Made by a program: the position numbers and the translations under genes. The notes beneath the pieces are model-generated. The model ran no database searches and was not told the origin of the DNA. It was given only the letters and a program-made list of their open reading frames with translations. Positions 52,683-61,710 of a stretch of DNA of 64,000 nt are shown here, in pieces. Within the stretch, counting starts at the first letter, position 1; each line of letters starts with the position of its first letter. Where the stretch lies: NCBI RefSeq assembly GCF_003150835.1, contig NZ_CP029479.1:1798001-1862000 (forward strand). Direction: 5' to 3'. Source of the stretch: Phenylobacterium parvum (GTDB lineage Bacteria; Pseudomonadota; Alphaproteobacteria; Caulobacterales; Caulobacteraceae).

Positions 52683-54413
52683 TCAGGGCTTGCGGGCGGC
52701 CGGGGTGGGGGCGGGCGGCAGGCCCTGGGCCAGCTTGCGTTCCGCCTCGGCCTTGATCTTGGGGTCCGGGTCCAGGGTCAGTACGCGCTTCCACTGGAAG
52801 CCGGCTTCGTCTCTACGGCCGACCCGCCAATAAGCGTCGCCGAGATGGTTGTTCAGCTCGGGGTCGCCAGGCTCAAGCTCCACCGCCCTTTCAAGGGTCT
52901 CCACCGCCCGAGGGAAGTCTCCCAGGCGGAAATAGGCCCAGCCCAGGCTGTCGACCATGGCGCCGGAGCGCGGGTTCTGGCTCACCGCCCGCCGCACCAT
53001 CTCCAGGGCCTTATCGAGGTTCTCGTTACGGTCGATCCAGGTGTAGCCCAGATAGTTCAGCAACTCCGGCTCATCCGGGTTCAGGGCCAGGGCGGCCTTG
53101 AGGTCGGCCTCAGCCTCGGGCCACCGCCCCGCCCGCTCCCGGGAGACGCCGCGGGCGTAAAGGAGCCGCCAGTCCGGCGCTGCGCCGCTGATGAGGGGAT
53201 CCAGCACGTCTGCGGACTCCGAGAACTTCTCATTGGCCCTGAGAAGGTCGGACAGGTTGATCGCCGCCTCGACGTCTCCCCCGGCGGCGGCGGCGCGCGC
53301 CAGTCGCAGGGCCGTCTCGGGATCGCCCGCGCGCTGGTGGCTCCAGGCCAGCTTGGCCTGGGCGGCGACGAACTCGGGTGCGGCTGCAGGAACCCGCGCA
53401 TAGGCGGCGCGGGCCTCTTCCACCAGGCCGTAGCTCTCGAGGAGATCGCCCACGAGCAGCCAGGCAGGATTGTTTCCGGGATCCAGCCGGAGGGCCAGGC
53501 GGAGATAGGCCAGGCCCATCTGGTCCTGGCCGGCGGCGATCAGCGTGGCCGCAACCGGGATCAGGGTCTGGGCGGCGCCCTGCCGCAGGCTGGGCTGGAC
53601 CTCGGCCTTGCCCGCCGCCGCCCGTTCCCGGGCCGCCCGGACCGAGGCGTTCCGAGGATCGGTGGCGAGAAGACGGTCGTAGAGGGCGACGGCCTCTGCG
53701 CCGCGCTTTCGCCTCTCGAGGAATCCGCCGTAGGCCAGGACAGAAGCCTGCCCCGGAGAGTCCCCGCCGGAGAGAACCTTGAAGTTGGTCTCCGCCTCAT
53801 CAAGCCGGCCAGCCCTCTCGAAGAGTCGCGCCTGGGCGAGGAGGCCGAAGACGTCGACGATCCGATCCCCTGGCGACTGTGGCCGGACCAGGACGCCCTC
53901 GCGATCCCCGGCCATGGCGGCCGCCCAGGGGGCGAGAAGGGCCATGGCGGACCGGTGCGGAAAAACCGCCCCCTCTGGGGCCAGCAGGGTCCCGGCCGAC
54001 CCAACACGGCCGGTGGACATGCCCTCGACGGCGCGAACAAGGCGGCTGAGCGAAAGGTTGGGCGCCGAGGTGGCCTCGGAGGTGGGGGCGATCCGCGCTG
54101 CGGTGGTGACGTCCCCAGCCAGGAGGGCGGCGACGAAGCCGCGTTCATCGATGACGCCGGCGGCGTCGGGATCAAGGGCCCGGACCGCCCCGTAGTATCG
54201 GGCGGCGTCGGCGTTACGCCCGGCGTTGAGGGCCGCCCGTCCCGCCAGGAACTGGCCATAGGGCGAGGCGCCGGTTCCCTCCGCCGGCCCTGCGGAGGGA
54301 CCGGGGGCGGTGGCGCAAGCCGCAAGGGCGAAGAGCGCCCCTGCGATCGCAAGGCGAGACGCCGCTCGGAACAGGACCTTGGGTCTCCAGACAGCCATGG
54401 AGCGGGTGTTCAC
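52683..54413 (-). CDS. TPR-repeat lipoprotein
   Basis: The 576-residue protein has a lipoprotein signal with lipobox LAAC (about residue 33) and many TPR units. The last ones are clearest (LNPDEPELLNYLGYTWIDR, LEPGDPELNNHLGDAYWRVG). It should be anchored in the periplasm and act as a scaffold. The start is probably GTG at 54413, which has a purine-rich site upstream. The order ETF-ubiquinone oxidoreductase, TPR protein, ispE looks like one transcript. Confidence 0.88.
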   Translation of the reverse strand: MNTRSMAVWRPKVLFRAASRLAIAGALFALAACATAPGPSAGPAEGTGASPYGQFLAGRAALNAGRNADAARYYGAVRALDPDAAGVIDERGFVAALLAGDVTTAARIAPTSEATSAPNLSLSRLVRAVEGMSTGRVGSAGTLLAPEGAVFPHRSAMALLAPWAAAMAGDREGVLVRPQSPGDRIVDVFGLLAQARLFERAGRLDEAETNFKVLSGGDSPGQASVLAYGGFLERRKRGAEAVALYDRLLATDPRNASVRAARERAAAGKAEVQPSLRQGAAQTLIPVAATLIAAGQDQMGLAYLRLALRLDPGNNPAWLLVGDLLESYGLVEEARAAYARVPAAAPEFVAAQAKLAWSHQRAGDPETALRLARAAAAGGDVEAAINLSDLLRANEKFSESADVLDPLISGAAPDWRLLYARGVSRERAGRWPEAEADLKAALALNPDEPELLNYLGYTWIDRNENLDKALEMVRRAVSQNPRSGAMVDSLGWAYFRLGDFPRAVETLERAVELEPGDPELNNHLGDAYWRVGRRDEAGFQWKRVLTLDPDPKIKAEAERKLAQGLPPAPTPAARKP

Positions 54414-54439
54414 CTGTTCGCTCCCCCCGGCAAGCCCGC

Positions 54440-56113
54440 CTACATGTTCGGGTAGTTGGGCCCGTCGCCGCCCTGGGGCGTCGTCCAGGTGATGTTCTGG
54501 GAGGGATCCTTGATGTCGCAGGTCTTGCAGTGGACGCAGTTCTGGAAGTTGATCTGGAACCGCGGGTTCGACCCATCGTCCTCCGTCAGGACCTCGTAAA
54601 CCCCCGCCGGGCAGTAGCGCTGGGCCGGCTCGGCGTACTTCGGCAGGTTGACGCTGATGGGCGTGGAGGCGTCGGTCAGCTTCAGGTGCGCCGGCTGAGC
54701 CTCGTCATGATTGGTCGAGGCCAGGAAGACTGACGACAGCTTGTCAAAGCTCACGACGCCGTCGGGCTTGGGATAGGCGATCGGCTGGTAATCCTTGGCC
54801 AGTCCCGTGGACTCGGCGTCGGACTTGCCGTGCTTGAGGGTCCCGAAGAAGGAGAAGCCCCCAAGCAGGTGGGCCAGGGTGGCGTCCACCCCGCCCAGGA
54901 GCAGGCCGGGAAGGGTCCCGAACTTCGACCAAAGCGGCTTGAAGTTGCGGACCGCGTGCAGTTCCTTGGCGATGGACGAGGCCTTGTAGGCGGTCTCGTA
55001 CTCCACCAGTTCGTCACCGCCGCGACCAGCCTGGATCGCGCCGAAGGCCGCCTCGGCGGCCAGGACGCCGCTCTTGACCGCGTTGTGGGAGCCCTTGATC
55101 CGCGGAACGTTGACCATGCCCGCCGAGCAGCCCAGCAGGGCCCCGCCCGGGAAGTAGAGCTGCGGCAGGGACTGCTCCCCGCCTTCGGTGATCGCCCGGG
55201 CGCCATAGGCGACCCGTTCGCCCCCCTCGAGGTACTGACGGATCGCCGGGTGGGTCTTGAACCTCTGGAACTCGTCAAAGGGCGAAAGGTAGGGGTTCTT
55301 GTAGTTCAGGTGCACCACGAAGCCGATGGCCACGTAGTTGTCCCCAAAGTGGTACATGAACGAGCCGCCGCCCGTCTTGTTGTCCAGGGGCCAGCCAAAG
55401 GTGTGCTGGGTCAGGCCGGGCTGGAAGGCCGCGTCCGGAACCTTCCAGAGCTCCTTGATGCCGATGCCGTACTTCTGGGGCTCGCGTCCCTTGTTCAGGT
55501 CGAAGCGCGCCTGCAGCTGCTTGGCCAGGGAGCCCCGGACGCCCTCGCCGATCAGGGTGTACTTGGCGTGCAGCTCGATACCCGGCTGGTAGTCGGGGCC
55601 GGGCTGGCCATCCTTGCCAATGCCGAAGACACCGGCGACCACGCCCTTGACCGAACCGTCCGCGTTGAAGACGAGCTCGGAGGCCGCCATGCCGGGATAG
55701 ATCTCCACCCCAAGGCCCTCGGCGTACTGGGCGAGCCAGCGGCACACATTGCCCAGGCTGGCGATGTAGTTGCCGTGGTTCAGCATCCACTTCGGGAAGG
55801 GCGCCCAGCTGACGTCCAGCTCACCGGCCGGACCCAGCATCAGGAACTTGTCCTTGGTCACCGCCGTCTCGAGGGGAACCCCCAGTTCCTTCCAGTTGGG
55901 CAGGAGCTCGGCAATGCCGCTGGGGTCGATGACCGCCCCGGAGAGGATGTGGGCGCCGACCTCGGAGCCCTTCTCGAGGACCGCGACGGAAATCTCGGCC
56001 CCCGCCGCCTCGGCCATCTGCTTGAGGCGGATCGCCGCCGCCAGGCCGGACGGGCCGGCGCCGACGATGACCACGTCGTATTCCATAGCCTCGCGTTCGA
56101 GGGTCTCGCTCAT
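54440..56113 (-). CDS. Electron-transfer flavoprotein-ubiquinone oxidoreductase
   Basis: The 557-residue enzyme passes electrons from electron-transfer flavoprotein to ubiquinone at the inner membrane. It has the N-terminal FAD motif VVIVGAGPSGLAAAI, the GEGVRGSLAKQL segment, and a C-terminal 4Fe-4S site with Cys501, Cys526, Cys529 and Cys532 (CVHCKTC). Length is standard. It completes fatty acid and amino acid oxidation begun by acyl-CoA dehydrogenases such as the two at the left end of the window. Confidence 0.96.
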   Translation of the reverse strand: MSETLEREAMEYDVVIVGAGPSGLAAAIRLKQMAEAAGAEISVAVLEKGSEVGAHILSGAVIDPSGIAELLPNWKELGVPLETAVTKDKFLMLGPAGELDVSWAPFPKWMLNHGNYIASLGNVCRWLAQYAEGLGVEIYPGMAASELVFNADGSVKGVVAGVFGIGKDGQPGPDYQPGIELHAKYTLIGEGVRGSLAKQLQARFDLNKGREPQKYGIGIKELWKVPDAAFQPGLTQHTFGWPLDNKTGGGSFMYHFGDNYVAIGFVVHLNYKNPYLSPFDEFQRFKTHPAIRQYLEGGERVAYGARAITEGGEQSLPQLYFPGGALLGCSAGMVNVPRIKGSHNAVKSGVLAAEAAFGAIQAGRGGDELVEYETAYKASSIAKELHAVRNFKPLWSKFGTLPGLLLGGVDATLAHLLGGFSFFGTLKHGKSDAESTGLAKDYQPIAYPKPDGVVSFDKLSSVFLASTNHDEAQPAHLKLTDASTPISVNLPKYAEPAQRYCPAGVYEVLTEDDGSNPRFQINFQNCVHCKTCDIKDPSQNITWTTPQGGDGPNYPNM

Positions 56114-56244
56114 TTTGCAAGCTCCGGTGCGCCGGTCGCCCCGCGCCCGGCCTTGTTCCCTTGTGGCCTTATCAATAGCTTACGCAAGGTGGGTCAAGGG
56201 CGAATGCCGCCGGTCCCACCGCCAGCCCGGGGAATCCACCGCAG

Positions 56245-57048
56245 ATGAGCCGCCTGTCAGGCCCCGCCGTCGCCGAAAGCCTGCTCGCCTTCTGGGCCGA
56301 GACCGGCGTCGACGCCGCCTTGCTGGAAATACCGACGGATCGAATCGCCGAGGGCCAGAAACCCCTCGCCGCCCCCCGCCCCGCTCCGGCGACGCCCCTG
56401 CGTACTGCGGCCCCGGCGGCCCCCCGCCCCCTGGCCCTGGAAGCCGCGCGGGAAGCTGCGGCGGCCTGCCAGGACCTGGAGGCCCTGGCCGCCGCCATCG
56501 AGGCCTTCGAGGGCTGCCCAATCCGCTTCGAAGGCGCAGCGAGCCGTTCCGTCTTCTCCCGCGGACCGGCGGACGCCCCTGTGGTGGTGGTCGGAGAGGC
56601 CCCGGGCGCCGAGGAAGACCGGCTGGGGCGGCCCTTCGTGGGCAAGGCCGGCAAGATGCTGGACAGGATGCTGGAGTCCATCGGCCTCGCGGACCGGGCC
56701 TTCATCACCAACACTGTCTTCTGGCGGCCGCCCGGGAACCGGACCCCCTCCCCCGAGGAACAGGTCGTCTGTCGTCCCTTTGTCGAGCAGGCCATCCGGC
56801 TGGTGCGGCCGCGGATGCTGCTTCTGGTCGGCGCACCGGCCACCCGCTGCCTCCTGGACCAGGCCGAGGGCATCAACAAGCTGCACGGCCGCTGGTTCGA
56901 GTGGCGGACAGCGGAAGGCGACCTTGAGCTGCCGGCCCTGCCGACCTTCCATCCCGCCTTCCTCATGCGGCAGCCGACCGCAAAGGCCATGGCCTGGTCG
57001 GACCTGAAGCTGTTTGCCGAGCGGCTGAACCGTCCGGCGCGGCCCTGA
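56245..57048 (+). CDS. Uracil-DNA glycosylase, family 4-like without full Fe-S ligands
   Basis: The 267-residue protein has an N-terminal Ala/Pro-rich extension of about 80 residues and then a family 4/5-type UDG domain with GEAPGAEEDRLGRPFVG (117-133), the RPPGNRTPSPEE loop and a C-terminal TFHPAFLMR. It removes uracil from DNA. Of the four iron-sulfur cysteines of the thermophilic prototypes only two positions are kept (Cys91, Cys176); Trp160 replaces one. It is divergent from the ETF-ubiquinone oxidoreductase gene. Confidence 0.85.
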   Translation: MSRLSGPAVAESLLAFWAETGVDAALLEIPTDRIAEGQKPLAAPRPAPATPLRTAAPAAPRPLALEAAREAAAACQDLEALAAAIEAFEGCPIRFEGAASRSVFSRGPADAPVVVVGEAPGAEEDRLGRPFVGKAGKMLDRMLESIGLADRAFITNTVFWRPPGNRTPSPEEQVVCRPFVEQAIRLVRPRMLLLVGAPATRCLLDQAEGINKLHGRWFEWRTAEGDLELPALPTFHPAFLMRQPTAKAMAWSDLKLFAERLNRPARP

Positions 57049-57050
57049 GG

Positions 57051-57527
57051 TCAGCCGGCGACGCGCAGCCGTGCCGCGCCCCTGGACGCCTGCGAGAGCG
57101 CCGCCTGGGGGCTGACCCCGGCCGGGACAGCCGCAAGGCGCGACCGGGAGGTCACCAGCCCAAGCGGCGGCGAAAGAAACCCAAGGCCGGGGGGCGCCGG
57201 CGCGGTGAGGGCGAGTCCCCGGTGCAGGCCCTCGCTGGCGGCGAGTTCCCGGCCCAGGCGGTCGAGGCCGAAGGCGTCAAGGCGCAGGCGGGGAGTCGCC
57301 AGGAGGATCAGGTCGCTCCGCGCTTCCTGCACAGCCACCCCCAGGCCGCCCAGGATCCGGCGCGCGCCCGCCGCCTCGCAGAGGGCGAACAGGTCCCGGT
57401 CCTCCTCAGCGGGCTCCAGGACGAGGACGTCGCGGACCAGACCGGTGATGGCGGCGGGGACCAGGTCGGAGAGGAGCCCTGCAAGCTCGCCGCTCGCCTC
57501 TCCGGCGCTTGTGATGACACTCAGCAT
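57051..57527 (-). CDS. Degenerate GT2-like (GT-A fold) protein
   Basis: The 158-residue protein reads like the first part of a family 2 glycosyltransferase: a LSVITSAGEA strand, an ITGLVRDVLVLEPAEED segment in place of the usual sugar-binding DGGS, and ARSDLILLATPRLRLD in place of a metal-binding region. The expected acidic DxD-type residues are missing, so it is probably not an active transferase. Its stop is 2 bases from the convergent UDG stop. Whether it is a working protein or a decaying gene is open. Confidence 0.55.
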   Translation of the reverse strand: MLSVITSAGEASGELAGLLSDLVPAAITGLVRDVLVLEPAEEDRDLFALCEAAGARRILGGLGVAVQEARSDLILLATPRLRLDAFGLDRLGRELAASEGLHRGLALTAPAPPGLGFLSPPLGLVTSRSRLAAVPAGVSPQAALSQASRGAARLRVAG

Positions 57528-57641
57528 TCCGCCATCAGCCGGGACCTGAGGAACAGGTCAAGGCCGCACGGGCCCCGGGGATGCAGAAGCCCGGGACTTC
57601 CTGCTAGGCTCAACGCCGGATTCCACCGCAGGGAGCGGAAG

Positions 57642-59087
57642 GTGATTTCAGGGAGGTTCAGACCCGGGGGGATGGGCGGGCTGGGCGTCGGCCTGGCGCT
57701 CGGGCTTCTGCTGGGCGCCAGCGCCGTCCGGGCCGAAGCCCCGTCTCCCGCGGCGGATTCCGCCTTTGTCGCCCTCTCCTCCAATGAAGAGGCCTATTGC
57801 AACCGGATTGGCCTGATCCGCTCGGCGCGCTCACGGGTCGATATCCAGACCTACATCCTGACCCCCGACATCACGGGCTCGGGTCTGGTGCGCGAACTCG
57901 AGGCCGCCGCGGGCCGGGGCGTGGCGATCCGGCTTCTCCTGGACGACTACGGCTCGCACGAGGCCAAGGGCCGGCTCGACGCCCTCCGGCGCATGCCGGG
58001 GGTCGAGATCCGCTATGTGAACGCCTCCCGGCGCCAGGGGCTCGGCCGACGGATCGACTACCTTGTCGATTTCCGCCGCCTGAACCGGCGGATGCACAAC
58101 AAGTCCTTCATCGTCGACGACCAGACGGCGATCGTCGGCGGCCGGAACATCGGCGATGTCTATTTCCGGACAGGCGCCTTCGCCTTTGCTGACCTCGACG
58201 TTGTGGTTGAGGGCGCCGCCCTGGCGGATCTCCGCAAGGTCTTCGACGCCTACTGGAACTCGACCGTGGCCCTGCCGCTGGACGAGGTGGCCCCCCTGGC
58301 CAGGAACCCGCGAACGGCCCGCGACCCCTTCCCCGAGCGGGCGCCGGCCTGCCCCGCCGTGTCGGAGTCGCCGGCCGCCGCCCTGCAGCCAACTGCGGCG
58401 ACGGTGCTCTCCGACCCGCCCTCAAAGATCGGCGGCGACAGACAGGACGCGCCCGCCCTCGATCCCATCCGGGAACAGATCCGGCGGGAGATCAGCACGC
58501 CGGGCCACGCGCTCTACATCATCTCGCCCTACTTCATTCCGAGCGATGGATGGGTTGCGGAACTGGTCGCCCTCCAGGCCCGCGGCGTGGATGTCCGGAT
58601 CCTGACCAATTCCGCCAGGGCGACCAATTCAACACCGGTGCACGCCGCTTATTCCAAGTACCGACGGGAACTGACCCAGGGCGGCGTCCGGCTCTTCGAG
58701 TTCAAGCCGACCGCCCTGCCCGTGGAGGAACCTGACCTGGAGTTCGGCGCGGTCCGGTCGCGCTCGACCCTCCATGCCAAGACCTTCTCGGTCGATGACG
58801 AAAGGATCTTCGTGGGATCGTTCAACTTCGATCCCCGTTCCGTGGAACTGAACACGGAGATGGGCCTGATCCTGCGAAACCCGCAGGCGGCCGGAGCCAT
58901 CAAGACCTTCTTCGAGACCGGACTGTCGTCAACGGCCTACGAGGTCCGGGCCGCGGACAAGGGTCTGGTCTGGGTTGACCGCAGCGAGGGCGCTGAAGTC
59001 GCCCTCAAGCGTGAGCCCGGCCTCAACTTCCTTCACCGCGCCTGGCTGAAGATGCTGTCCCTGGCGCCGATCGAGCACCTGCTCTGA
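57642..59087 (+). CDS. Phospholipase D-like protein
   Basis: The 481-residue protein has a signal-like N-terminal hydrophobic run and two HKD motifs: HNKSFIVDDQTAIVGGRN and HAKTFSVDDERIFVGSFN. This is the plan of cardiolipin synthase-type or secreted phospholipase D proteins, which make or cut phosphodiesters in the envelope. A Pro/Ala-rich insert separates the halves near residue 230-260. The start is GTG 57642 or ATG 57672; both keep the hydrophobic segment. Confidence 0.9.
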   Translation: MISGRFRPGGMGGLGVGLALGLLLGASAVRAEAPSPAADSAFVALSSNEEAYCNRIGLIRSARSRVDIQTYILTPDITGSGLVRELEAAAGRGVAIRLLLDDYGSHEAKGRLDALRRMPGVEIRYVNASRRQGLGRRIDYLVDFRRLNRRMHNKSFIVDDQTAIVGGRNIGDVYFRTGAFAFADLDVVVEGAALADLRKVFDAYWNSTVALPLDEVAPLARNPRTARDPFPERAPACPAVSESPAAALQPTAATVLSDPPSKIGGDRQDAPALDPIREQIRREISTPGHALYIISPYFIPSDGWVAELVALQARGVDVRILTNSARATNSTPVHAAYSKYRRELTQGGVRLFEFKPTALPVEEPDLEFGAVRSRSTLHAKTFSVDDERIFVGSFNFDPRSVELNTEMGLILRNPQAAGAIKTFFETGLSSTAYEVRAADKGLVWVDRSEGAEVALKREPGLNFLHRAWLKMLSLAPIEHLL

Positions 59088-59097
59088 AGCCAGACGG

Positions 59098-60477
59098 TCA
59101 GACCGCCCGCTTCAGGACTTCCGCCAGCCGCTCTTCCTTGAGCTTTTCAGCCACGAGGAAGGCCAATTCAAGGGCCTGCTCGCCGTTGAGCCGCGGGTCG
59201 CAGTGGGTGTGGTAGCGATCCGCCAGATCGCCCTCGGAGAGGGCGCGGGCGCCGCCGAGGCACTCGGTGACATTCTGCCCGGTCATCTCCAGGTGGACGC
59301 CGCCGGGATGCACGCCTTCGGCCCGGCAGATCTCCACGAAGCTCTTCACCTCCGAGAGGATCCGGTCAAAGGGCCGGGTCTTGTAGCCGGTGGCCGCCGT
59401 CAGGGTGTTGCCGTGCATGGGATCGATCGCCCAGACGACCCGGGCGCCCGCGGCGCGGGTCGCCTTCAGGAGGCCCGGCAGGCGGCCGGCGATCTTGTCG
59501 TGGCCAAAACGGCCATACAGGGTCAGGCGGCCCGGCTCGTTGTCCGGGTTCAGGATCTCGATCAGGCGCAGGAGCTCGTCCGCCTCGAGGGTCGGGCCGA
59601 CCTTCATGCCGATCGGGTTGCGGATGCCGCGGAAGAACTCCACGTGGGCGCCGTCGGGCTGGCGGGTACGCTCGCCGATCCAGAGCAGGTGCGCCGAGGT
59701 GTCGTACCAGTCGCCGGAGGTGGAATCGACGCGGGTCATGGCCTCCTCGAAGCCCAGCAGGAGGGCCTCGTGGGAAGTGAAGAACTCCACCCTGTGCAGG
59801 TCGGGGTGCGACTCCGGCGTCACGCCGATGGCGGCCATGAAGGCCAGGGCCTCGGAAATCTTCTCGGACAGGGCGCGGTAGCGGGCGCCCTGCGGACTGT
59901 CGTCGACAAAACCCAGCGTCCAGCGATGGATGTTGTGCAGGTCGGCGTAGCCGCCGCCGGCGAAGGCGCGCAGCAGGTTCAGGGTCGAGGCCGACTGGCC
60001 ATAGGCCTGGAGCAGGCGCTGGGGGTCCGGGGTCCGCGACGCGGCGTCGAAGTCCATGCCGTTGATGATGTCACCCCGGTAGGACGGCAGGGTTACGTCT
60101 CCAACGGTCTCGGTGGCGGAGGAGCGTGGCTTGGCGAACTGGCCGGCCATCCGGCCGACCTTCACCACGGGCTTGCCGCCGGCGAAGGTCAGGACCACCG
60201 CCATCTGCAGGATCAGGCGGAAGGTGTCGCGGATGTTGTCCGCATGGAACTCCTTGAAGCTCTCGGCGCAGTCACCGCCCTGCAGAAGGAAGGCGCGGCC
60301 GGCCTCGACGTCCGCCAGCAGGGATTTCAGCCGGCGGGCCTCTCCGGCGAACACCAGGGGCGGCATGCCGCGCAGGGTCTGCTCGACCGAGGCCAGGGAC
60401 TGGGCGTCAGGATAGTCCTCCGGCATGTGTTTGCCGGGAAGTGACCGCCAGGTGGAAGGGCTCCAGGAAGGGCTCAT
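59098..60477 (-). CDS. Class II DAHP synthase
   Basis: The 459-residue enzyme is a type II 3-deoxy-D-arabino-heptulosonate 7-phosphate synthase, the first step of the shikimate pathway. [16 protein letters not shown], the metal-site cysteine in [25 protein letters not shown] and [10 protein letters not shown] are diagnostic. Length fits. It converges on the phospholipase D-like gene with 10 bases between stops. Confidence 0.96.
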   Translation of the reverse strand: MSPSWSPSTWRSLPGKHMPEDYPDAQSLASVEQTLRGMPPLVFAGEARRLKSLLADVEAGRAFLLQGGDCAESFKEFHADNIRDTFRLILQMAVVLTFAGGKPVVKVGRMAGQFAKPRSSATETVGDVTLPSYRGDIINGMDFDAASRTPDPQRLLQAYGQSASTLNLLRAFAGGGYADLHNIHRWTLGFVDDSPQGARYRALSEKISEALAFMAAIGVTPESHPDLHRVEFFTSHEALLLGFEEAMTRVDSTSGDWYDTSAHLLWIGERTRQPDGAHVEFFRGIRNPIGMKVGPTLEADELLRLIEILNPDNEPGRLTLYGRFGHDKIAGRLPGLLKATRAAGARVVWAIDPMHGNTLTAATGYKTRPFDRILSEVKSFVEICRAEGVHPGGVHLEMTGQNVTECLGGARALSEGDLADRYHTHCDPRLNGEQALELAFLVAEKLKEERLAEVLKRAV

Positions 60478-60489
60478 CTTTCAACTCCA

Positions 60490-60507
60490 CGCCCGCATCT
60501 GCGGGCG
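60490..60507 (-). terminator. Hairpin after the O-antigen ligase-type gene
   Basis: CGCCCGC-ATCT-GCGGGCG forms a perfect 7-bp hairpin 22 bases past the O-antigen ligase-type stop and just before the DAHP synthase start on the same strand. It lacks a T run, so termination is uncertain; it could also be a leader hairpin of the synthase gene. Confidence 0.4.
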
Positions 60508-60529
60508 CGGCGTTCTAGCCGGAACGGCG

Positions 60530-61708
60530 TCAAACGTCGATAGGCCGGGCGCGCAGGACCAGGATGCAGGCCAGGGCGGACAGGGACCCGAGGGCCAGCC
60601 ACCACTCCTGCCAGACGCCAAAGCTGACCGCCCCGAAGGCCAGGTAGGCCGCCGCCGTCGCAGTGGCGGCGGCGGCGGCGGGTGTCCGGCGCGGCCGCGA
60701 CAGGCCCGAGAAGATCGACGCCCAGACGATGGCGGCGGCCACGGCGCCGATCAGCCCCAGCTCCATCCAGACCTGCAGCGCCGCGTCGTGGGGATGGAGC
60801 TGGATCCCGGGCCCGAAGGCGCGGCTGGCGTCCAGCCCCCACCCTGGCAGGGGGCGGGCCAGGATCCAGTCCACGGCCTTGCGCCAATAGCCCAGGCGCT
60901 GGAGCCAGGATTCGGAGAGATAGGGGGCCAGGCGGGCATCGAGCCCCAGGATGAAGGCGCCCTTGGCGATCGCAGGGGCAAGAAGGAAGGCGGCGGCGCC
61001 CAGGCCGGCGAGGATCCGGGGCGCCCGGACCGGGAAGGCCAGCACCATCCCTGCCGCCAGGACGGCGCAGGCCAGGGCCAGGAAGGGGGCGTCGTAGCCG
61101 AAGGCCAGTGCGGGGACGACAATCCCCACCCCCAGGAGAAGGGCCAGTCCCCACCGCACACGGCCAGACACCGCCGCCAGGGCCGGCGGCGCCAGGAGGG
61201 TCAGGACGTACAGGCCCTGGGCCACGTTCTTGATGGCGAAGTCCGGACGCACGGTTTCGCCGAGAGTTGTCAGAAGCACCTTGTAGGCGGCCGCCCCCGT
61301 GGCCGCCTCAGCCAGGAGGAGGACGGCCAGCAGGGCGGTCATCCCCGCCAGGAGCTTCACGAGCCCGGGCAGGCGCACCTCCGGGACCGCCCGGGCGGCG
61401 CTGACGGCGCTGCCGTAGAGGGCCAGCATGAAGACCAGCTTCAGCCCGGTCTGTCCCTCGAGGTCCGCCGCCCGCCAGGGGCTCCAGAAGATGGAGGCGC
61501 AGGCCCAGACCAGGGCGGTGAACAGGGCCAGCAGCAGGGCCCGGTCCTCGCTCCGGACGCGGACGGAGGGAAGTGTCAGCAGGCCGGCCAGCGCGACGGC
61601 GGGCGCAAAGCCCAGGGCGCCGACCCAGCCCAGCAGGGGCGTCAGGACAAGAAGCCCTGCAATCACCCCGGCCGTCCAGCGGCCAGGCGATGTCGCCGAA
61701 ACGGGCAA
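60530..61708 (-). CDS. O-antigen ligase/polymerase family membrane protein
   Basis: The protein is about 392 residues with ten or more membrane helices. The large periplasmic loop with GWGLDASRAFGPG and HPHDAALQVWMELGLIG is the hallmark of the Wzy/WaaL (RfaL) family, which join or polymerise surface glycans. No other polysaccharide gene is adjacent. The start is uncertain: TTG at 61708, just after the glutathione reductase stop, or GTG at 61666. Confidence 0.85.
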   Translation of the reverse strand: MPVSATSPGRWTAGVIAGLLVLTPLLGWVGALGFAPAVALAGLLTLPSVRVRSEDRALLLALFTALVWACASIFWSPWRAADLEGQTGLKLVFMLALYGSAVSAARAVPEVRLPGLVKLLAGMTALLAVLLLAEAATGAAAYKVLLTTLGETVRPDFAIKNVAQGLYVLTLLAPPALAAVSGRVRWGLALLLGVGIVVPALAFGYDAPFLALACAVLAAGMVLAFPVRAPRILAGLGAAAFLLAPAIAKGAFILGLDARLAPYLSESWLQRLGYWRKAVDWILARPLPGWGLDASRAFGPGIQLHPHDAALQVWMELGLIGAVAAAIVWASIFSGLSRPRRTPAAAAATATAAAYLAFGAVSFGVWQEWWLALGSLSALACILVLRARPIDV

Positions 61709-61710
61709 GT

